Below, in pieces: positions 1-6,768 of a DNA stretch of 12,957 bases. Made by a program: the position numbers and the translations under genes. The stretch comes from Deltaproteobacteria bacterium (GTDB lineage: Bacteria; Desulfobacterota; Desulfobacteria; Desulfobacterales; C00003060). Within the stretch, counting starts at the first letter, position 1. Each line of letters opens with the position of its first letter. Under the pieces are notes generated by a model that saw nothing but the letters and a program-made list of their open reading frames with translations, was not told the origin of the DNA and did no database searches. The stretch lies in assembly GCA_003647435.1 (NCBI GenBank), contig QMMV01000020.1:1-12957 (forward strand). The letters run 5' to 3'.

Positions 1-89
1 GTCAAGGGTGAATATCCAGGATACTGTTTTTTCTCAACGCTCAGTAATGCTCTCAGACAGTGAGCCAGTCTCCAATCGGATGGCCTGTC

Positions 90-118
90 CGCAATAATAT
101 TTTCAAAAAGCTAAACTG
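90..118. repeat. Dispersed repeat, copy 1 (3' side of the hisC-IHF/HU cluster)
   Basis: Bases 90-109 are identical over 20 bases to 5583-5602 in the same orientation. The adjoining stretch at 105-118 (AAAAAGCTAAACTG) recurs inverted at 5554-5567, over 14 bases. The two copies flank the five-gene minus-strand cluster. The shared text is AT-rich but too long to expect by chance in a window this size. Confidence 0.55.
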
Positions 119-135
119 ATACCTAAAGTGTTAGC
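105..135 (-). terminator. Probable intrinsic terminator of the hisC-to-IHF/HU gene cluster
   Basis: Read on the minus strand, 15 bases past the stop codon of the IHF/HU-family gene, GCTAACACT and AGTTTAGC form an 8-bp stem with one bulged C and a 9-base loop. The stem is followed at once by TTTTT. The stem is AT-rich, so its strength is uncertain. An alternative longer stem uses CTGAACTG (145-138) with CAGTTTAG (118-111) and ends at the same T run. Part of this element recurs upstream of hisC, so it may belong to a dispersed repeat. Confidence 0.5.
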
Positions 136-149
136 AGCAGTTCAGGAGG

Positions 150-428
150 CTATTGATTGATCAGCTTGGTCAGACTTCCAGCAGGCTTGAAATGGACCGC
201 CAACCGCGCTGGCACGTGAACAGCAATTCCCGTCTTCGGGTTTTTCCCCCTCGTGGCTGCGTGTCTTTTTACGCTGAAGCGCCCAATGCCCCGGACTTCG
301 ATCGCTTCTCTCCTAATCAGGGCCTGGGCCATGCTCTCAAAAAGGGTCCTTGTCACTTCTGACATATCGCCCCTGGTAATACCTGGAAACGCTTTTACCA
401 GCGCATCTGTGAGCTCACGCTTAACCAC
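150..428 (-). CDS. IHF/HU family DNA-bending protein
   Basis: A 92-residue protein of the usual length for the HU/IHF family, which bind and bend DNA as dimers in the nucleoid. The N-terminal MVKRELTDALVKAFPG helix, the central EVRGIGRFSVKRHAATRGKNPKTG strand-and-arm region and the proline of the DNA-intercalating arm (near VHVPARLAVHFKPA) fit the family. It starts with GTG; GGGAG eight bases upstream, inside the end of sppA, is its ribosome site. Only four bases separate it from the sppA stop, so it is probably translationally coupled and the last gene of the operon. The place after rpsA matches that of ihfB (himD) in Proteobacteria, which favours the IHF-beta type. IHF-beta and HU cannot be told apart with certainty by eye. 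Confidence 0.9.
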   Translation of the reverse strand: MVKRELTDALVKAFPGITRGDMSEVTRTLFESMAQALIRREAIEVRGIGRFSVKRHAATRGKNPKTGIAVHVPARLAVHFKPAGSLTKLINQ

Positions 429-432
429 CCAG

Positions 433-1329
433 TCACTCCCGAGCAGGTGTCCAAAGATATCCGTAGTGAAAGGCTTCGGAAGTTATTTCGCCCAGCATCT
501 CGGTGAGCGATGATCCAAAGATGTATTCTAAAAGCGAAAACTTCTTTTCTTTTACGTAGAAAACAGAGGGCTCCCCTTCGATGCCGGCAAGTTTCGCCGC
601 CAGTGTGATGGCATCCTCCAGATTGCCCAAACTGTCGAGCAGGCCAAGTTTCTTGGCGTCTTCCCCCGTCAAAATACGCCCATCAGCAATTGCCCGGACT
701 TTTTCTTCGGGTATCTTTCTTCCCTCAGCAACAGCTCTTATAAACTGCTCGTGCAGATTGCCAAGAAAACTTTGCAGGAGTTCTTTTTCTTCATCTGTCA
801 TCTTCCGTAGCGGGGAGCCAACATCCTTGTATTCGCCGCTTTTGAGAACATTAGCGGAGATACCTATCTTCTTGAACAGCTCTTCAACATTGGGGAATTT
901 CGCAATCACGCCGATGCTGCCCGTGATAGTGCCTGGATTTGCCATAACATGATCCGCTGCTGCTCCAACATAGTAGCCACCTGAAGCGGCAACGGCGCCC
1001 ATAGAGGCGACTACTGTTTTTACGCGAGTGGTTTTTTTAACTTCCTCATAGATCTCCTGAGATGGGCCAACAGCACCACCTGGAGAATTGATTCTCAACA
1101 CTATCGCCTTGATGTCTTTGTTCCGGCGCAAGCTCCTGAGGTGGGCCAACACAGGCTTGGGATCCGTAATAACCCCCTTGATCTCGACAACACCAACCTT
1201 TTCACCAAAACTCAAGGATGGTTCACTCTTGCCTAAAAAGAAGAGGAGGGCAATGCTGATAATCACAATAGCCCCGATAGCCCACATAACCAACAGGGAA
1301 AACAAAACAGGGTGTCTTCTGGCAAACAT
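433..1329 (-). CDS. sppA: Signal peptide peptidase SppA (S49 family), short form
   Basis: A 298-residue membrane serine protease that degrades signal peptides left after protein export. An N-terminal transmembrane segment spans about residues 8-33 and is followed by one protease domain. The catalytic serine is S116 in AVAASGGYYVG; the general-base lysine is K168 in SGEYKD. Other S49 landmarks are RINSPGGAV (79-87) and the GTITGSIGVI stretch (133-142). The length matches the single-domain type of Bacillus and many delta-proteobacteria, not the ~618-residue E. coli double-domain form. ATG at 1329 is the first start after an in-frame TAG; the ribosome site is weak (GAAG). It lies 68 bases after rpsA and just before the IHF/HU gene. 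Confidence 0.93.
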   Translation of the reverse strand: MFARRHPVLFSLLVMWAIGAIVIISIALLFFLGKSEPSLSFGEKVGVVEIKGVITDPKPVLAHLRSLRRNKDIKAIVLRINSPGGAVGPSQEIYEEVKKTTRVKTVVASMGAVAASGGYYVGAAADHVMANPGTITGSIGVIAKFPNVEELFKKIGISANVLKSGEYKDVGSPLRKMTDEEKELLQSFLGNLHEQFIRAVAEGRKIPEEKVRAIADGRILTGEDAKKLGLLDSLGNLEDAITLAAKLAGIEGEPSVFYVKEKKFSLLEYIFGSSLTEMLGEITSEAFHYGYLWTPARE

Positions 1330-1397
1330 GGTATTGTCTTCAAGGGCTTTTGGAGAACCAGGAATGCTGTGTATCTTCTATGCCATGGGCAGCTGAA

Positions 1398-3497
1398 TCA
1401 AGCTGCTTCGACGGTTTCATCAACAGTTTCATCGGTCTTACTGCCAGACGCGGTTTGCTTTTCAGTCGGCCCCCGGGGGGCTTTCTCTTCTGTTTCGGGA
1501 GCAGAAAGCTCTTGTCTTTTTTCCTGGCTTTTGTCTGAACCTTCTTCCTCGCCTTGGTCGACTGCTTCAGACGATATATCAGATCTTTCATCGGGAGGAT
1601 TTTGAGTGACTATCTCTTCTTTAAGATCTTCCTTCAAGATCTCTCCCAAGCTTGATGGAGATCCCCTGAAATTATTCAGGTAACCGCTTATGAGATCTTG
1701 TTCCTCCTCCATTTCGAGTTGCTTTATGGAAAGACCTATCCGCCGCTCTTTAGAATTAATATTAAGCACCTTGGCTGATACGATGTCTCCAGCGTGGAAT
1801 TTACCCACGGGGGTACTGAGTTTTTCCCTGCTTATCTCCGAAACGTGAACCAATCCTTCGATCCCCTCCTCAAGCTCGACAAACACACCAAAATCCGTCA
1901 CATTCGTTACAGTGCCTGTAATAGTGCCCCCTTCCTTATACCGTTCGGGAACTGTTTCCCAGGGGTCTTTTTGAAGCTGTTTAATGCCTAGGGAAAAGCG
2001 CTCATTTTCCTTGTCAATGTTTAGAACAATGGCCTGAACCGAGTCGCCTTTCTTGTAAAGTTCTGATGGGTGCTTGACGCGCTTGGTCCACGATATGTCG
2101 GAGATATGCACCAGGCCGTCAATCCCTTCATCAATCCCGATAAACAAACCAAAGTCGGTGATGTTCTTGATTTTCCCTTCAATCGTAGTACCGACTGGAT
2201 ACTTTTCGGCAATCACATCCCATGGGTTTGGCACCACTTGCTTCATGCCGAGAGAGATTCTCCTGCTCTGAGCAGAAATATTTAGAACAACAGCCTCGAC
2301 TGTGTCACCAACAGAGACTATTTTGGAAGGATGCCGGATCTTTCTCGTCCATGACATCTCTGAAATGTGAATCAGGCCTTCGACCCCCTTCTCGAGTTCA
2401 ACAAATGCCCCGTAGTCCGTCAGGCTCACAACTTTGCCCGTAACATGGGAGCCGATAGGATATTTTTCTTCGGCCGTTTCCCAGGGATCTGGTAACAATT
2501 GCTTCAACCCGAGCGATACGCGCTCCCGTTCCAGGTCAAGGTCCAACACTTTTACCGTGATACTATCTCCCACCGAAAACATCTCAGAAGGATGACGAAT
2601 CCGCCCCCACGACATATCCGTGATATGCAGCAGGCCATCGATACCCCCCAAATCGACAAAGACTCCGTATTCGGTAATGTTTTTCACTACGCCATCCATT
2701 ATCTTGCCTTTGTGGATGGTAGCAAGAGTCTTTGCCCGCTCCAACTCCCGTGCATTTTCCAGTAATACCCGCCTGGACAATACAACGTTGCTCCGCTTTC
2801 TACTGTATTTTAAGATCTTAAACTCAAATGTCCTGCCCACCATTTCATCAAGATCGGGCACTGGTCTAAGGTCAACCTGAGAGCCCGGCAAAAAGGCAGG
2901 TACCCCGATATCGACTGTAAGCCCGCCCTTGACACGGCCGGTGATAACTCCTGTAATTGGTTTGTCTTCTTCGTAAGCTTTTTGGATATCCTCCCAGACT
3001 TTTATTCTGGAGGCCTTCTCCTTGGAAAGCATCACAGCTCCATCTTGAAGCCCGGTGCTGTCTTCAGGCTCCCAGCGTTCCACCATAACGGAAATTGTGT
3101 CACCAACCGCGGCATTGATAGTTCCATCTGATGCCCGAAATTCCTCGATAGGAACTCGCCCTTCCGATTTGTATCCAATGTCGACTAAAACAAATTCTTT
3201 ATCAATCTGAATGATCTTGCCTTCAACAACTTCCCCCTCACGGAAGCGTTTGATGCTTTCCTCATACATCTTTTCCATGGCGCCCTCGCCGGCATCCGCA
3301 ACTTTGGCGTCGGCCACGTCCGCATCGTCCTCAAACACTGGTGAAGCCTGAGGCTTTTCCTGCGCACCTTCGTTGTCAATTGCATCGGTAGCGTGATATT
3401 CGGTTGGTTTACTGCTTTCGGTTAGGCCTTCTTGTCCCATGTTGGCTTCCCCGAGTTCTTGTAGTCCGGTTTCGGTGTTTTTGTCCGACAATTCCAT
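1398..3497 (-). CDS. rpsA: 30S ribosomal protein S1, six S1 domains, long form
   Basis: S1 binds mRNA and helps deliver it to the 30S subunit. Counting from ATG 3497 the protein has 699 residues. It has six S1/OB repeats at about 88-160, 177-244, 264-333, 348-420, 435-507 and 522-594. Repeats 3-6 carry the canonical YG(V/A)F or FG(V/L)F core, then DGL(L/V)H(I/V) or EGL(I/V)H(I/V), then a (T/S)(D/E)(M/I)S-type segment. ATG 3497 is chosen because AAAGGGGG lies ten bases upstream. The frame stays open to a TTG at 3584 with no good ribosome site. It is longer than the 557-residue E. coli protein because of an acidic ~85-residue N-terminal extension and a ~100-residue charged, low-complexity C-terminal tail. 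It sits downstream of cmk as in many Proteobacteria. Confidence 0.96.
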   Translation of the reverse strand: MELSDKNTETGLQELGEANMGQEGLTESSKPTEYHATDAIDNEGAQEKPQASPVFEDDADVADAKVADAGEGAMEKMYEESIKRFREGEVVEGKIIQIDKEFVLVDIGYKSEGRVPIEEFRASDGTINAAVGDTISVMVERWEPEDSTGLQDGAVMLSKEKASRIKVWEDIQKAYEEDKPITGVITGRVKGGLTVDIGVPAFLPGSQVDLRPVPDLDEMVGRTFEFKILKYSRKRSNVVLSRRVLLENARELERAKTLATIHKGKIMDGVVKNITEYGVFVDLGGIDGLLHITDMSWGRIRHPSEMFSVGDSITVKVLDLDLERERVSLGLKQLLPDPWETAEEKYPIGSHVTGKVVSLTDYGAFVELEKGVEGLIHISEMSWTRKIRHPSKIVSVGDTVEAVVLNISAQSRRISLGMKQVVPNPWDVIAEKYPVGTTIEGKIKNITDFGLFIGIDEGIDGLVHISDISWTKRVKHPSELYKKGDSVQAIVLNIDKENERFSLGIKQLQKDPWETVPERYKEGGTITGTVTNVTDFGVFVELEEGIEGLVHVSEISREKLSTPVGKFHAGDIVSAKVLNINSKERRIGLSIKQLEMEEEQDLISGYLNNFRGSPSSLGEILKEDLKEEIVTQNPPDERSDISSEAVDQGEEEGSDKSQEKRQELSAPETEEKAPRGPTEKQTASGSKTDETVDETVEAA

Positions 3498-3594
3498 CAA
3501 ACGCTTGCCCCCTTTATTCTTTTCGAGATGCCCATTGCCCATGTTGTTCCATAGGATAACGCTACATAGCAAGTGTTTACTCAAAACACAAGCC

Positions 3595-4272
3595 TTATTT
3601 CACGATCCCGGCTATATAGCGGTGCATAAGATCAACTACCTCTTCGATTTCCATTAAAGTGGAATCGATTCTGATCGCATCACGGGCCGGCTTTAATGGC
3701 GCCAGTGAACGGCTTGAGTCGCGCTCATCCCTCTCTGTCACGGCTTTGGCAACTTCATCCAGCCTGATATGCGTTCTCCCCATGCGGGCGGCCAATTCCT
3801 TGTATCGCCTCAAGACACGTGTGTCGTGATCAGCATCCAGATAAAACTTCATATCAGCATTGGGGAATACAACGGTTCCGATATCACGTCCTTCAACAAC
3901 GACAGCCCCGTCTTTAGCCATCTTTTTCTGCACTTTCAGGAGAAACTGACGTACACACCGGCGTGCAGAAATATCAGAGGCGAGCATACTAATCTCAGGA
4001 GTCCGAATCTGTTCGGTGATGTCAATCCCATTCATGTACAATCTTTGGCCGTTCGGGCTTTCCCTGAACTCAAAGGTTAGTTTGCTGCAAATATCCGCCA
4101 GCTTGCTATCATCGTCTGCTGCCCACTTTTTGCGGGAGGCAGCAAGCGCTACGCCTCTATATAAAGCCCCTGTGTCGATATAACGATACCCCAAACGCTG
4201 CGCCAGCAAACGGCTTACCGTGGTTTTGCCCGCCCCCGAAGGGCCGTCTACCGTTATCAAAAGACGTTTCAA
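3595..4272 (-). CDS. cmk: Cytidylate (CMP/dCMP) kinase
   Basis: A 225-residue kinase that phosphorylates CMP and dCMP with ATP in pyrimidine nucleotide supply. The P-loop is GPSGAGKTT (residues 10-18). The substrate segment DTGALYRG and the EGRDIGTVVFPNADMKFYLDA block are diagnostic of bacterial Cmk. Arginines of the lid region appear in RRYKELAARMGR and in the ERDERDSSRSLAPLKPA motif. Length is normal. The start codon is TTG, directly after the TAG stop of hisC; GAGGTG inside the last hisC codons is six bases upstream and acts as the ribosome site, so translation is probably coupled. rpsA follows 97 bases later. The cmk-rpsA pair is widely conserved. Confidence 0.95.
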   Translation of the reverse strand: MKRLLITVDGPSGAGKTTVSRLLAQRLGYRYIDTGALYRGVALAASRKKWAADDDSKLADICSKLTFEFRESPNGQRLYMNGIDITEQIRTPEISMLASDISARRCVRQFLLKVQKKMAKDGAVVVEGRDIGTVVFPNADMKFYLDADHDTRVLRRYKELAARMGRTHIRLDEVAKAVTERDERDSSRSLAPLKPARDAIRIDSTLMEIEEVVDLMHRYIAGIVK

Positions 4273-5352
4273 CTATAGCACCTCTTTGAGAGCTTCGATA
4301 AAACGCCGATTTTCTTCAGGCAAGCCGGCGTTGACCCGAATATAGGTCGAATAACCGTATGCGCTCATGGGACGTACGATCACGCCCTTGCGAAGCATGT
4401 TCTCAAACACGACGCTTGCATCTTGCTTTACATCTATTAAGAAAAAATTGGCCTGGGACGGAAAATACGAAAGCCCCATTTTATCTATCTCGGCATATAA
4501 GAAGTCGAGCCCCCCATGAACCGTCCGAATCGTCCGTTTGAAAAACTCATCGTCGTCAAGTGCTGCAAGTGCCCCAACCTGTGCCAGGACATTGGTATTA
4601 AAAGGTTGCCTGACCCTGTCGATTAGGTCTACCAGCTCTTCCCTCATCACACCATACCCTATGCGGAGGCCGGCAAGGCCGTATGCCTTTGAAAAGGTTC
4701 GCAGGGTCACCACGATTTTGTCACTGTTCACATAACGCAACCCTACCGGACAGGTTCTATCTCGCACAAATTCAATATAGGCTTCATCCACCACAACGAT
4801 TATTTGGCGGGGAATCTTGTCCAGAAACTCTTCAAATGCCTCAGACGAAACTATTGTTCCGGTTGGATTGTTGGGATTGTTTACAAAGATCATGCGCGTC
4901 TTCACTGAAATATGCTCTGCCATACTTTTTAGATCAACAACCATGTTCTTCAAAGGCACCTTAACAGGCCTTCCCCCGGCAGCCTGTATGATGATTTCGT
5001 ACATCAAGAATGAAGGCGCAGGCATAATTACTTCATCATCCTTCCGGAGAAAAGTCCGAACCAGAAGTTCGATGATCTCATTAGACCCGTTTCCAAAAAC
5101 GATCTGCTTACTTTGAATCCCGAGCATTTCTGCCAAGCGTTTTTTCAGACGATGACAACTCCCGTCCGGATAGCGGTGTATATCCTTTAACGCCCTCCTG
5201 ATCGCTTCAATGGCTTTCGGTGATGGGCCGAGGGGATTTTCGTTGGAGGCCAATTTCACCGAATTACTGAGGCCGTACGTGCGTTCCAATTCTTCAATTG
5301 TTTTGCCCGGCACATAAGGCTTCAATCGAAGGATATAGTCAGGTACTTCCAT
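4273..5352 (-). CDS. hisC: Histidinol-phosphate aminotransferase (class I/II, PLP-dependent)
   Basis: A 359-residue cytosolic aminotransferase. The HisC family transaminates imidazole acetol phosphate with glutamate in histidine synthesis, and several members also act on aromatic 2-oxo acids. Visible family marks are LASNENPLGPSP (34-45), NNPNNPTGT (158-166), VVDEAY with cofactor-binding D189, and TFSKAYGLAGLRIGYG with the PLP-binding lysine K222. The C-terminal YIRVNAGLPEEN gives the substrate-carboxylate arginine. ATG 5352 is preceded by AAAGGA about 12 bases upstream. The gene overlaps nothing upstream and abuts cmk. No other his gene is in the window, and its position corresponds to aroA in the E. 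coli cluster, so an aromatic aminotransferase role is a real alternative. Confidence 0.92.
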   Translation of the reverse strand: MEVPDYILRLKPYVPGKTIEELERTYGLSNSVKLASNENPLGPSPKAIEAIRRALKDIHRYPDGSCHRLKKRLAEMLGIQSKQIVFGNGSNEIIELLVRTFLRKDDEVIMPAPSFLMYEIIIQAAGGRPVKVPLKNMVVDLKSMAEHISVKTRMIFVNNPNNPTGTIVSSEAFEEFLDKIPRQIIVVVDEAYIEFVRDRTCPVGLRYVNSDKIVVTLRTFSKAYGLAGLRIGYGVMREELVDLIDRVRQPFNTNVLAQVGALAALDDDEFFKRTIRTVHGGLDFLYAEIDKMGLSYFPSQANFFLIDVKQDASVVFENMLRKGVIVRPMSAYGYSTYIRVNAGLPEENRRFIEALKEVL

Positions 5353-5360
5353 AGTAGCTC

Positions 5361-5486
5361 TTATCCTTTCTCAGACATTAAGTCGTTTGACCATTTTTCT
5401 GGTAGCACAATTTCTCTGGTTGAAAAAGGTTTTTCGTCCATCATTGTTGCAAGATCGACGATATGGTAATAAAAAGAAGCGATCAC
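5361..5486 (-). CDS. Possible 41-codon leader peptide upstream of hisC
   Basis: On the minus strand a GTG at 5486 opens a 41-codon frame ending in TAA at 5363-5361, eight bases before the hisC ATG. AAAGGGG lies five bases before the GTG. An in-frame ATG pair at 5444 and 5441 gives a 26-27 residue alternative. The encoded peptide begins MIASFYYHIVDL and ends KWSNDLMSEKG. It has a single His, so it is not a classical histidine attenuator peptide. The hisC ribosome site overlaps its last codons, which would allow coupling. The frame also stays open further upstream through the repeat region to at least 5560, so this may be part of a repeated element instead of a gene. Expression is unproven. Confidence 0.28.
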   Translation of the reverse strand: MIASFYYHIVDLATMMDEKPFSTREIVLPEKWSNDLMSEKG

Positions 5487-5553
5487 TTTAGCCCCTTTGA
5501 AAAATACACATATTGCAGTGTCCAGACTATGATTGGAGTTTAAGGTGTCGTAA

Positions 5554-5602
5554 CAGTTTAGCTTTTTTAAAAAACAAACATACGCAATAATATTTTCAAA
5601 AA
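5554..5602. repeat. Dispersed repeat, copy 2 (upstream of hisC)
   Basis: Bases 5583-5602 repeat 90-109 exactly (20 bases, same orientation). Bases 5554-5567 are the reverse complement of 105-118. In copy 1 the two pieces form one continuous stretch. In copy 2 they are split and face each other across about 15 bases of A/T-rich DNA, making an imperfect palindrome. This suggests a rearranged or paired copy of one repeat unit. Confidence 0.5.
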
Positions 5603-5752
5603 CCTTGTATGATTAAAACAAAAATAAAACAGGAAAAGAAAAGGGGGTATGGGGGGACACCCCCACACCGAAAAATCGGTTTATCACAGAGCTTTCTTTT
5701 ATTCGGTAAAACCATTGAGCTAAATTGCTACCAGTTTTCTATGTTCACTTTT

Positions 5753-5780
5753 CTGGCACCTGGCACCTGAAACCTGATAC
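5753..5780. repeat. Four tandem heptamers, CTGGCAC/CTGAAAC/CTGATAC
   Basis: Bases 5753-5780 read CTGGCAC, CTGGCAC, CTGAAAC, CTGATAC with no gap. All four fit CTGNNAC. The array is in intergenic DNA. No function is implied by the sequence; it may be a slippage-prone microsatellite or the edge of a repeat element. Confidence 0.7.
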
Positions 5781-5944
5781 TTTTTCCCAGGGTCTAAGGC
5801 CGCCGTGGAAGAAACCACCGTACGGAGATAAATTTGTGAGGCTCCCGTTTGGCTTCATTACCGGGAACCCTGCTATTCCGGGTACTCTGTTTTCTCGCTG
5901 ACGATGATCGCCGCCAGAACAGAAAAAAAGAGTCCGTGAACGGG

Positions 5945-5961
5945 CACAAAAGGCTTTTGTG
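5945..5961. promoter_or_regulatory. 17-bp palindrome upstream of the RNase H gene
   Basis: CACAAAAG-G-CTTTTGTG is a perfect inverted repeat with 8-bp arms and one central base. It ends 23 bases before the ATG of the RNase H gene. The location suits an operator or a 5' mRNA hairpin. No known regulator consensus is recognised. Confidence 0.35.
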
Positions 5962-5984
5962 AGGGATATTGCGCAGATATTTCT

Positions 5985-6728
5985 ATGACTGAGGACAGAA
6001 TCCGAAAAAGTGAAAAGGATCAGCCGCGATGGAAGCGCATGATGTTTAAAGGCCATAAGGTTTGGCTTCAACTTGATGCCAGCGGGCAACCAGTTGTTGA
6101 GAACAATAAAGTTTTGATCAAATACCGGTTGGACCATGAGTATCAATACTGGGTACCCGCAAAAGCCGTCGAGCCAATAAACCCCAAGCACCTGAAAAAG
6201 AAGAATACCGGGAAAAAGCCGGGCCATCCTGAAGGCCCCCTTAAGCGGGGAGTTCCCTTCCAGGAGTTACTAACTGCAGGACCAGCAAAGGAGGAATCGG
6301 TTCTTCCGGGAAGCATTGTGATTTACACTGACGGCGCATCTTCAGGCAATCCCGGTCCTGCCGGCATAGGCATTGTCATGCGATATGGCAAACATACAAA
6401 GGAAATTTCACGCCATATCGGCATCGCAACCAACAATATAGCCGAACTAATGGCGATTAAAGTCGCATTAGAAGCCGTTCGTACAACCGACATCCCGGTT
6501 CGACTATATACTGACAGCCGATATTGTTACGGCCTGCTGATCCTTGGATGGAAGCCCAGGCGAAACGAGGCTCTGGTGGCAGCAATCAAGAAATTAATGA
6601 AGAGATTTCAGGACCTAAAAATCATCAAGGTTGAAGGACATGTCGGAATAGCCGCAAACGAACAGGCAGACCGCCTGGCACGGGCGGCAGCACGTAAAAA
6701 GCCCCGGAGCAATGCTGCGGGGCTCTAA
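5985..6728 (+). CDS. rnhA: Ribonuclease HI with a long N-terminal extension
   Basis: The C-terminal half (about residues 108-240) is a complete RNase HI domain, which cuts the RNA strand of RNA:DNA hybrids. The catalytic acids are D116 in YTDGASSGNPGPAG, E154 in NNIAELMA, D177 in YTDSRY and D229 in NEQADRLA; H219 of EGHVG is also present, so the enzyme should be active. The first ~100 residues are not part of RNase HI. They hold a compact segment (about 20-64, GHKVWLQLDASGQPVV then YRLDHEYQYWVPAKAV), then a basic Pro/Gly-rich linker. This is not the usual hybrid-binding domain as far as I can see. ATG 5985 overlaps an upstream TGA (ATGA) and has only a weak, distant GAGGG. ATG 6039/6042 are alternatives, but they would still leave most of the extension. 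Confidence 0.88.
   Translation: MTEDRIRKSEKDQPRWKRMMFKGHKVWLQLDASGQPVVENNKVLIKYRLDHEYQYWVPAKAVEPINPKHLKKKNTGKKPGHPEGPLKRGVPFQELLTAGPAKEESVLPGSIVIYTDGASSGNPGPAGIGIVMRYGKHTKEISRHIGIATNNIAELMAIKVALEAVRTTDIPVRLYTDSRYCYGLLILGWKPRRNEALVAAIKKLMKRFQDLKIIKVEGHVGIAANEQADRLARAAARKKPRSNAAGL
6696..6724 (-). terminator. Intrinsic terminator of the minus-strand coiled-coil gene, inside the rnhA 3' end
   Basis: On the minus strand AGCCCCG pairs with CGGGGCT (7 bp), extended by AGC/GCT across one mismatch with a 3-base loop. It is followed directly by TTTTT (6700-6696). It lies about 45 bases after the stop of the minus-strand gene at 6769-7134. On the plus strand the same hairpin has no T run, so termination should act mainly on the minus transcript. 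The hairpin encodes the last rnhA codons. Confidence 0.75.
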
Positions 6729-6768
6729 GTATCAATATGTATGAGGACTTCACGGAAAAGAGCCAAGC

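Larger units (their letters stand above)
5603..5984. other. Non-coding stretch with several hairpins, between hisC and the RNase H gene
   Basis: No convincing gene is seen. From left to right: an A-rich run (5612-5642); a G-rich hairpin TGGGGG-GACA-CCCCCA (5650-5665); a small hairpin CCGA-AAAA-TCGG followed by TTT (5668-5682); four tandem CTG-N-N-A-C heptamers (5753-5780); a hairpin with arms TACCGGGAA and TTCCGGGTA (5859-5884, one mismatch, 8-base loop); and a 17-bp palindrome (5945-5961). A minus-strand open frame covering 5745-6227 overlaps the RNase H gene, has no ribosome site and resembles no family known to me. On the plus strand a 60-codon open frame ends at two TGA codons (5899, 5905), then 26 more open codons run to a TGA that overlaps the RNase H start. 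Confidence 0.5.

Noticed and set aside
1..89. Possible RNA gene at the left edge
   Set aside because: No tRNA arms, rRNA-like text or stable fold was found; only weak inverted matches.
3498..3584. Extension of rpsA to a TTG start at 3584
   Set aside because: The extra 29 codons lack a ribosome site, while ATG 3497 has AAAGGGGG at a workable distance.
5760..5790. TPP riboswitch-like text (ACCTGAAACCTGATAC)
   Set aside because: The match is produced by the heptamer array, and the other conserved TPP elements are absent.
5899..5907. TGA codons read as selenocysteine in the frame upstream of rnhA
   Set aside because: Two TGAs two codons apart, no recognisable selenoprotein motif and no clear SECIS; decay or non-coding DNA is simpler.
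5745..6227. 160-codon open frame on the minus strand
   Set aside because: It overlaps the RNase HI gene, has no ribosome site, and its product shows no family features; its 5' half is the shadow of rnhA.
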